Assembly (NCBI GenBank): GCA_035507035.1
Contig: DATJOJ010000035.1
Location: forward strand, 62,001 to 126,000
Length of the DNA: 64,000 nucleotides
Direction of reading: 5' to 3'
Origin: DATJOJ01 sp035507035
GTDB taxonomy: Bacteria > Acidobacteriota > Terriglobia > Terriglobales > Acidobacteriaceae
Shown: piece after piece, positions 58,884 through 64,000 of the stretch
How positions within the stretch are numbered: the stretch's first letter is position 1
How the letters are laid out: each line of letters starts with the position of its first letter
Notes under the pieces: model-generated
Seen by the model: only the letters and a program-made list of their open reading frames with translations
Told to the model about the DNA's origin: nothing
Databases searched by the model: none
Translations under genes and position numbers: made by a program

Positions 58884-60722
58884 CTAGTAAGCGACGAAGG
58901 GAGTTGTCGGTGCGACCGGGCCCGAAACCACCTGACCGTCAATCCCGGTAAAGATAGTCTGCCCGTAGAAGAACGGGAAGCCGAAATCGAAGGTGCAATC
59001 GCCCGATAGCGTTCCGTTGTTATTAGCGCAAGCGGCAGGAGTGCTGCCTGCTTGCTCGGGTCCCGCTAGATTTGTGAACGCCTCATTGCTGGTGTTGGAG
59101 AAGAGTGTATCGGCATCGGCGACACTGAAAGTAGCCGAGCCCGAGGTGCCGTTCACTTCGCTGGTATTGAGCACCGTCACTGGGCCAGCAGTGCTGCAAT
59201 AGAAATCAGTGTTGTCCGAGCAGATGGTTAGACTGAGCCAGTTGGGGAAGAAAAGCCCATTGGAACCGCTATCGATGAAGCTGGCCAGCAGGGGAGGAGC
59301 GGTGCCGAGACCACTCGTCTGGAATTCGTCAAACCCCGCAGTCAACTCAAGGATAGTGTCGTTGCTGGGCAGAGCATTGTTGGATTGCGACCCAATCCCA
59401 AACGTCAGCGTGCCCGTCGCTGTCGGAGCAGCGCCTCCCGCCGGTGCAGTCATCGAGATAGCGGTACCCTGGTTGTCTGTACTGAACGCGACCACGGGAT
59501 TGGTCACCTGTTGCAGCGGGAGCGAGTCGTTACACTCCGAGCCACAGGAAGCAAAGACCGGTTGGCAACCGCCCGAGGAGGTGCACGAAGCATAGTAAGC
59601 GGGAGCTGGCGGGCTGGAATTGCCGCCGGTCGGGTCGCAGGCAGTGCCGCAATCGAACGGCTCAGCGCCAACTCCGATAATGCCATTAGCAGCCAGGGTG
59701 GCTTGCGTGTCCTCGTTCGTACCTCCGTTCGAGCAGGTAGTCGGTATCGAAAAACCGGTGGGGTTAGCAATAACCTGAACTGGTACGCCGCTCGCAACTT
59801 CGCTCCCGATATAGACGTCGGCCGCGTACACGCCACCCCAGAGGAAAGATCCATCCAGGAATTGGACACACTCATTGATCTGGCTGCCGTCGGTATAGTT
59901 CACCGGATTTAGAGCAAGCTCGGCGATTTGTGAGCCCAGGACCCTCAGCCCATAGGAGCCCGTATCGACAAGCACGCTATCCACTGTCTGGCAATTCGTC
60001 GTGGATCCGCCCGCACAAACCAGCACGCTGGTCAGCACGCCGTTAGCATATGGGACCGGGCCAGTGCCGACGGTCAGCCCCGCCACATTCGCCCCGGCAC
60101 CCGACGCCAAAACCGTAACTTCCAGCTTCCCGGTCCCTATTGTGGTCCCGGACCCGGAGGTCGCGGTTATGGTTGCAGTGCCAGGGCCAGCAATTGGGGC
60201 GCTATACGTTATCGAGCTCCCACTGCTGCCACTAAGGGAGCCGACGCCGGACAGACTCCACGCAACCGCCGTTGAACCGGTGTTGAGTGGGGTTGCCGTG
60301 ATGTCCAGTGTCCCGCCCAGGTTCACCGTTTGCGGGGCGGCGGGCGTACCAGATATCGATAGAGACACAGTGGGGCCCAGAACGGCGACCCGTGCGGAGG
60401 AGCTCGAGCTCGAGCTGGCGGCAGAAGTAGCTGTAATGGTTATGGGGGTGGTGGCGGAGATTGTCGCTGGCGCCGTGTACGTGGTCGGATTTGAGGTCGT
60501 ACTGCTCAGCGTCCCGACGTTCGGGGAGATGCTCCAAGTGACTCCGGTGTTGCTCGTGTTCGTCACTGACGCCGTGAGTGTAGACGTCTGGCCCGGGTTC
60601 AACGTGGTGGGGGTGGCCGATACCGAAACCGTGATGGGCACGCCGGACGGCGTTCCATTATTGCTGCACGCGGACAAGAAGACCAGACTACCGACGATTA
60701 CAAAAATAGAAAAGCTACGCAC
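58884..60722 (-). CDS. DUF3443-family surface lipoprotein with Ig-like repeats
   Basis: A 612-residue lipoprotein (lipobox LSAC, Cys19). Several Big-like Ig domains are seen in the first 210 residues (TPTTLNPGQTSTLTASVTNTS). The C-terminal DUF3443 part has VLVDTGSYGLRVL and FIDSGSNGLFFPNW, two D(T/S)G motifs resembling a pepsin-type aspartic protease fold, plus several cysteine pairs. Known only as a paired family with DUF2844 proteins, here the next gene. Catalysis is unproven. Confidence 0.85.
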   Translation of the reverse strand: MRSFSIFVIVGSLVFLSACSNNGTPSGVPITVSVSATPTTLNPGQTSTLTASVTNTSNTGVTWSISPNVGTLSSTTSNPTTYTAPATISATTPITITATSAASSSSSSSARVAVLGPTVSLSISGTPAAPQTVNLGGTLDITATPLNTGSTAVAWSLSGVGSLSGSSGSSITYSAPIAGPGTATITATSGSGTTIGTGKLEVTVLASGAGANVAGLTVGTGPVPYANGVLTSVLVCAGGSTTNCQTVDSVLVDTGSYGLRVLGSQIAELALNPVNYTDGSQINECVQFLDGSFLWGGVYAADVYIGSEVASGVPVQVIANPTGFSIPTTCSNGGTNEDTQATLAANGIIGVGAEPFDCGTACDPTGGNSSPPAPAYYASCTSSGGCQPVFASCGSECNDSLPLQQVTNPVVAFSTDNQGTAISMTAPAGGAAPTATGTLTFGIGSQSNNALPSNDTILELTAGFDEFQTSGLGTAPPLLASFIDSGSNGLFFPNWLSLTICSDNTDFYCSTAGPVTVLNTSEVNGTSGSATFSVADADTLFSNTSNEAFTNLAGPEQAGSTPAACANNNGTLSGDCTFDFGFPFFYGQTIFTGIDGQVVSGPVAPTTPFVAY

Positions 60723-60750
60723 GGCTGCCTCCTCAGAAGATCATCCTCAG

Positions 60751-61242
60751 CTAGCGAACGGCGGTTGCGGCAACGCCTTGTGGCAAAAGTCCCGGATCAT
60801 AAGCTCGACCGCGAAAGGAACGCATGTGACCGGTATTCACCACAACCAGATTGGGTTGTTGAATGCTCAGCGGCCGGCGGCCCGGACCCGCATCATGTTG
60901 CGCCTTCACTCCCGCCGAGTATTGCTGAAAATAGGTACCCAGAAGTTGGCGCATATCGGGAATGAATTGCCCGCTCCAGGCGACGCCGAAAACTCGGCCG
61001 TCGGAAGAAACGTACTCGCGGATCACGCCCGTCGAGGTCTTCATTTCATGCACGGAGTAATTGTCTGCTTTCGTGACCTCGACCGTAGCATTCATCTGCG
61101 CGCGGTCAGCCTCGACCGAAGCCTCATCGCCGCCTAACGCCGCAAAAGCTGGCATGCTCAGCGCGAGAGTTAGAAGGATCGCGCCCGGCCATTTCAGGCG
61201 CACTGCTACGCTCTGCGTTATGCCCCACATGGATGTTTGCAT
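60751..61242 (-). CDS. DUF2844-family exported protein
   Basis: A 163-residue protein with a signal peptide (cleaved near ALGGDEASVE). The mature part (EMKTSTGVIREYVSSDGRVFGVAWSGQF, DMRQLLGTYFQQYSAG) fits DUF2844. It is upstream of DUF3443 on the same strand, 28 bp apart, the usual pairing; the two proteins probably act together at the cell surface. Start ATG 61242 is tentative. Confidence 0.82.
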   Translation of the reverse strand: MQTSMWGITQSVAVRLKWPGAILLTLALSMPAFAALGGDEASVEADRAQMNATVEVTKADNYSVHEMKTSTGVIREYVSSDGRVFGVAWSGQFIPDMRQLLGTYFQQYSAGVKAQHDAGPGRRPLSIQQPNLVVVNTGHMRSFRGRAYDPGLLPQGVAATAVR

Positions 61243-61394
61243 ATCGCTAATCCTAATCCTTTTTGGTAACTGGCAATGTAAAGAAGTCTAAACGAACATA
61301 ACCCTGAAGGTTCAGCTTAGTTGCGGTGGGAAGTGCGATTTTACAAAAAGCGATAAAGCAGAAGGCCGAGTTCCGAAGCGGGAACCATCATGAA

Positions 61395-61422
61395 CGATGG
61401 AGGGCGGGCGTCCTCGCCCGCC
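61395..61422 (+). repeat. Left REP hairpin
   Basis: CGATGGAG followed by GGCGGGCGTCCTCGCCCGCC. Identical to the right copy in reverse complement. The 8-bp stem with TCCT loop is REP-like. Confidence 0.85.
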
Positions 61423-61448
61423 ACGCGTCCCCGGTTGATAATGAAGGC

Positions 61449-61949
61449 GTGCACAGAAAATATGAGTATCGTCGTCGACTCCCACACTATCAACCCGATC
61501 ACAAAGCGTTTTTTATTACCTTTTCAACGTATCAGCGATGGGTGTTGCCAGGGGCTGCCCGCGATGTGGTCATCGCGACTGTCCGTGCAGGAAACGGAAT
61601 GAAATTCCGACTGTACGGAGTTACTGTGATGCCCGACCATGTTCATGTCGTGCTGGCACCTCTTTGCGATGAGAATGGGACGTTCAGCATCATGGAGATC
61701 ATGCAAGCGATCAAGGGCGCGTCTGCGCATCAAATTAATCGCATGCTCGGGCGCAAGGGAAAGGTTTGGGAGCAAGAATTCTTTGATCGCGCTTTACGGC
61801 GGGAAGAAAGCATCGCCGACAAGGTTGAATATATTCTTGGCAACCCGATCGCTTCAGGTTTGGTGGACAATCCTTTGGATTATCGATGGACGTGGAGAGA
61901 TACGGGAGACTCTTTGGCGGGCGAGGACGCCCGCCCTCCATCGAAATGA
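61449..61949 (+). CDS. REP-associated tyrosine transposase (RAYT, Y1/HUH)
   Basis: A 166-residue Y1-type transposase. The HUH metal motif is in VTVMPDHVHVVLA (H64, H66), and the catalytic Tyr is in KVEYILGNP (Y128). FFITFSTYQRW near the N-terminus fits RAYTs. The GTG at 61449 is chosen since the conserved part begins there and upstream codons belong to the left REP. The last residues (GEDARPPS) are encoded by the right REP. Such enzymes cut and copy REP hairpins as single strands. Confidence 0.9.
   Translation: MHRKYEYRRRLPHYQPDHKAFFITFSTYQRWVLPGAARDVVIATVRAGNGMKFRLYGVTVMPDHVHVVLAPLCDENGTFSIMEIMQAIKGASAHQINRMLGRKGKVWEQEFFDRALRREESIADKVEYILGNPIASGLVDNPLDYRWTWRDTGDSLAGEDARPPSK
61916..61943 (-). 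repeat. Right REP hairpin
   Basis: Exact reverse complement of 61395-61422. The RAYT stop codon lies 3 nt beyond it, so this hairpin is inside the RAYT reading frame. Confidence 0.85.
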
Positions 61950-61953
61950 AAGA

Positions 61954-63315
61954 TTATTTGGCGCTGCCGACCAGTTTTTCCACGTCGCTCATTTCCTTTG
62001 GCACTGCAGAAGACAGAATCTCTGGACCGTTCTCGGTCACGAGAATCGTGTCTTCTACGCGGAAGTGCATCTGCTTATCGGGAAACTCAACGATGGGTTC
62101 AACTGTTACAACCTGCCCGGCTTTGACCTCGCCTTTGGGCAACATAACATCGTGTGTGGCCAGCCCGACAAAGTGTCCGGGGAATCCGTACCACTGCTTC
62201 TCGATGCCATACTTTGCGAACACCGCTTTGCCGGCGTCCGCTACCTGCTCATAGGTGTTTCCCGGCTTCAACATGGCGATGGACGCTTTCTGCGATTCAA
62301 GATCGACAGCGTACCACTTGGCTTGCTCAGGGGTAAATTTCCCGCTGATGTTGAAGGTGCGCGTGATGTCCATGGTCATGTGTTCGAGATCGGCCGCAAA
62401 ATCGAATACCACCAGTTCGTTCGGCTGGATCTGGCGGCGGTCGCTGAAATAGTGCCAGGTATTGATGTTCTCTGCGGAGCTGACAATCGCGGGATAGGCC
62501 CAGCCTTGCGCACCACCATCGCGAAAGACAAAGTCGGCACGCGCTTCGATCTGGTACTCCCACATCGGCGGATGTGCGTGCGCAATTGCTTCCTTAATGC
62601 CCGTGGCGCTCAGAATTCCGTTACGGCGGATGAGCGCAATCTCCTGGGGAGTCTTGATATTCCGCATGGCATCGATAAACGGAGTGGCATCTTTTTGATG
62701 GGCCGCGGGATAATGCAGGGCTAGCTTCATGAACGCGGCGCGGTCGCCGGGCGTGGGATCACCGTAAGGGCTGTTGTATTCCTCGGCATAGTCACGGCCA
62801 GTTTCAAATCGCGCGCCATCGGGCTTATCGGGATAGCTTAGGCGGAGCCAAAGATCAGTTTCCTTTCCGAGCCAGAAGGCGAGAAGGCCGTCAAGATTTG
62901 TGACAGGAAGAACGGCCTTGTAGCCCAGCTTCTCGCGTTCGTCCTGGCTCAGCGAGAGCAGATTCGCGCCATAAACCTGTTTGGTGCGCGGGGCCTGCTC
63001 GGGCTCGAAGATGATTGTCGTTCCGCTGCTGATATCCATGGCCAGAACGGCGCCAGGATCGGCGAGGCCCGTGTAATAAAAGAAATCGTTGTCTTCGCGA
63101 TAATGATTCGCCTCGGGCAGCGTGACCTTGGCAAACAAGATCAGGTAGCCAGTCTTGAGCTGCTTGGCTAATTCCTGGCGGCGGCGGGTGAACTCCTGCG
63201 GCCCACCGAGATCGTTAATGGTGATCATGTCTGTATATTGCGCGAGTGACGGCAGTGCGATCAGCAGCGCCAGTAAACCAGTGACGAGACGAAGACAGCC
63301 AGACGTAAGCTTCAC
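61954..63315 (-). CDS. Exported M24 Xaa-Pro aminopeptidase
   Basis: A 453-residue M24B peptidase with a signal peptide (about 25 residues, ending SLAQ). The five metal ligands are seen in VVFDFAADLEHMTMDITRTF (two Asp), GHFVGLATHDV (His), TVEPIVEF (Glu) and FRVEDTILVTENG (Glu). It removes N-terminal residues before proline. GTG 63315 is chosen with GGGAGG about 6 nt upstream. Confidence 0.9.
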   Translation of the reverse strand: MKLTSGCLRLVTGLLALLIALPSLAQYTDMITINDLGGPQEFTRRRQELAKQLKTGYLILFAKVTLPEANHYREDNDFFYYTGLADPGAVLAMDISSGTTIIFEPEQAPRTKQVYGANLLSLSQDEREKLGYKAVLPVTNLDGLLAFWLGKETDLWLRLSYPDKPDGARFETGRDYAEEYNSPYGDPTPGDRAAFMKLALHYPAAHQKDATPFIDAMRNIKTPQEIALIRRNGILSATGIKEAIAHAHPPMWEYQIEARADFVFRDGGAQGWAYPAIVSSAENINTWHYFSDRRQIQPNELVVFDFAADLEHMTMDITRTFNISGKFTPEQAKWYAVDLESQKASIAMLKPGNTYEQVADAGKAVFAKYGIEKQWYGFPGHFVGLATHDVMLPKGEVKAGQVVTVEPIVEFPDKQMHFRVEDTILVTENGPEILSSAVPKEMSDVEKLVGSAK

Positions 63316-63477
63316 GGTGTCCTCCCGAAAGAATGCTGAGTTTAGCTGGTTGGTAAAGCTCTTGCAATCTCGAACCCCGGTCTCGATGCGTTGCGCGAGA
63401 ATCTTTCGTTCCAGCTTGATCTCAAGGCTTATACTTTTTCGCATTAAGCGTTTACTGGACAGTGAAGGGGAAAAGCC

Positions 63478-64000
63478 ATGAAATCTAACTACGTGGTTGC
63501 GCTCGTGCTGGCCGCGACCCTGGCATGTTATGCCCAGCGCGAAGTTTCGCCGCAAGCGGTCGAGCGAATTCAAAAAGAGGTCCGTCACGAACTGTTGATG
63601 CTGCCGTTTGAAACGGTTTTTGACAATCTGGCGTACAAAGTGGACGGCTACGACGTTACGCTGCTCGGACAAGTAACCAACCCCGTCGTCAAATCGAGCG
63701 CGGGCGACGCGGTGAAGAGAATTGAAGGTGTGGAAAAGGTCGACAATCAAATTGAGGTGCTGCCAGTTTCACCTAACGATGACCGGCTGCGGCGGCAACT
63801 TTATCGGGCGATCTACGGTTTTCCCTCATTGCAACGCTACGCCCTCGGCGTGCAGAAGCCGATCCGCATTATTGTGAAGAACGGGCATGTCACATTGGAG
63901 GGAGTAGTGGACAACGAGGGAGACAAGAACGTCGCCGGAATTCGCGCCAACGGCGTACACGGCGTGTTCTCAGTCACCAATAATCTTATGGTGGTTAAGG
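63478..64000 (+). CDS. BON-domain protein (3' partial)
   Basis: An incomplete gene, open to the right edge (174 codons seen). A signal peptide (MKSNYVVALVLAATLACYAQ) is followed by two BON domains (about 38-100 and 120-174; DVTLLGQVTNPVVKSSAGDA, HVTLEGVVDNEGDKNVAG). BON domains bind membranes and occur in outer-membrane stress proteins. AAGGGG lies upstream of ATG 63478. It diverges from the M24 gene. Confidence 0.82.
   Translation, partial: MKSNYVVALVLAATLACYAQREVSPQAVERIQKEVRHELLMLPFETVFDNLAYKVDGYDVTLLGQVTNPVVKSSAGDAVKRIEGVEKVDNQIEVLPVSPNDDRLRRQLYRAIYGFPSLQRYALGVQKPIRIIVKNGHVTLEGVVDNEGDKNVAGIRANGVHGVFSVTNNLMVVK

Larger units (their letters stand above)
61395..61943. mobile_element. RAYT element flanked by perfect 28-bp inverted REP hairpins
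   Basis: The ends are exact inverted repeats of each other (61395-61422 and 61916-61943), each containing the hairpin GGCGGGCG-TCCT-CGCCCGCC. They flank a REP-associated tyrosine transposase gene. The unit of about 549 bp lies between the DUF2844 and M24 genes. REP elements of this kind are moved by the RAYT in other bacteria. Confidence 0.82.

Noticed and set aside
60001..61137. 378-codon plus-strand frame opposite the DUF3443/DUF2844 genes
   Set aside because: It crosses two genes with signal peptides and conserved domains on the minus strand.
61639..62724. 361-codon plus-strand frame over RAYT and M24
   Set aside because: It overlaps the RAYT in another frame and is antisense to the M24 peptidase, both well supported.
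1..64000. CRISPR array or rRNA/tRNA genes
   Set aside because: No regularly spaced direct repeats and no convincing tRNA or rRNA sequence were seen on reading; small RNAs cannot be excluded without a covariance search.

Overview
The window looks like a chromosomal segment of a soil-type Acidobacteriota (Terriglobia-like) bacterium. This is an inference from gene content and style: moderately GC-rich DNA, many exported beta-barrel and Ig-like proteins, a GloVer-repeat protein, a DUF3443/DUF2844 pair, M13 and M24 peptidases with signal peptides, a NodT-type RND efflux operon with a sigma-54 activator, and intergenic dispersed repeats of a kind common in that phylum. No rRNA, tRNA or CRISPR array was recognised. 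Both edges cut genes: an oxalate decarboxylase at the left and a BON-domain protein at the right.

Layout. 1-700: end of an oxalate decarboxylase, then tatA. 700-8,700: a tripartite RND efflux operon (permease, adaptor, outer-membrane factor) with a sigma-54 type promoter and a palindromic upstream site, ending in the gene for a membrane-anchored sigma-54 activator that probably controls it. 8,800-24,700: mostly housekeeping genes, including a CDP-alcohol phosphatidyltransferase, rsmD, an M50 protease, an M13 peptidase, serA with a class V aminotransferase, and the tilS-hpt-ftsH cluster. 25,000-28,300: a two-gene exopolysaccharide synthase (HlyD adaptor plus BcsA-like glycosyltransferase with a C-terminal PilZ domain). 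28,300-32,800: small metabolic and exported proteins, including a CADD-like protein, and rsmI. 32,800-35,700: an arsenic operon (arsM, arsC, acr3) divergent from arsR. 37,600-38,900: a small accessory module (retropepsin-like protease, 78-aa protein, divergent HTH regulator with a perfect 34-bp palindrome). 38,963-40,012: selD, which is itself a selenoprotein gene with an in-frame TGA and a SECIS-like hairpin. 41,200-44,200: pmbA and tldD. 44,400-50,400: an uncharacterised nuclease-like protein, a Cho/UvrC-like protein, and an overlapping DUF1376/DnaC pair. 49,500-52,100: a LysR regulator divergent from isocitrate lyase.

52,100-55,400 is the most unusual region: a uracil-DNA-glycosylase-like gene translationally coupled to a radical SAM/SPASM gene, a divergent HTH regulator paralogous to the one at 38.5 kb with its own nested AT-rich operator, and a membrane-tethered dCTP-deaminase/dUTPase-fold protein that lacks the catalytic residues, paired with a 3-TM protein. 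The mix of DNA- and nucleotide-directed domains with a dedicated repressor suggests a genome-defence or nucleotide-sensing island; this is a hypothesis.

55,500-64,000: HU and rpmE with clear terminators, two tandem membrane paralogs sharing a C-terminal YxNIxGEPxxPTE tail, dusB, the DUF3443/DUF2844 pair, a RAYT transposase between perfect 28-bp inverted REP hairpins, an M24 aminopeptidase and the start of a BON-domain gene.
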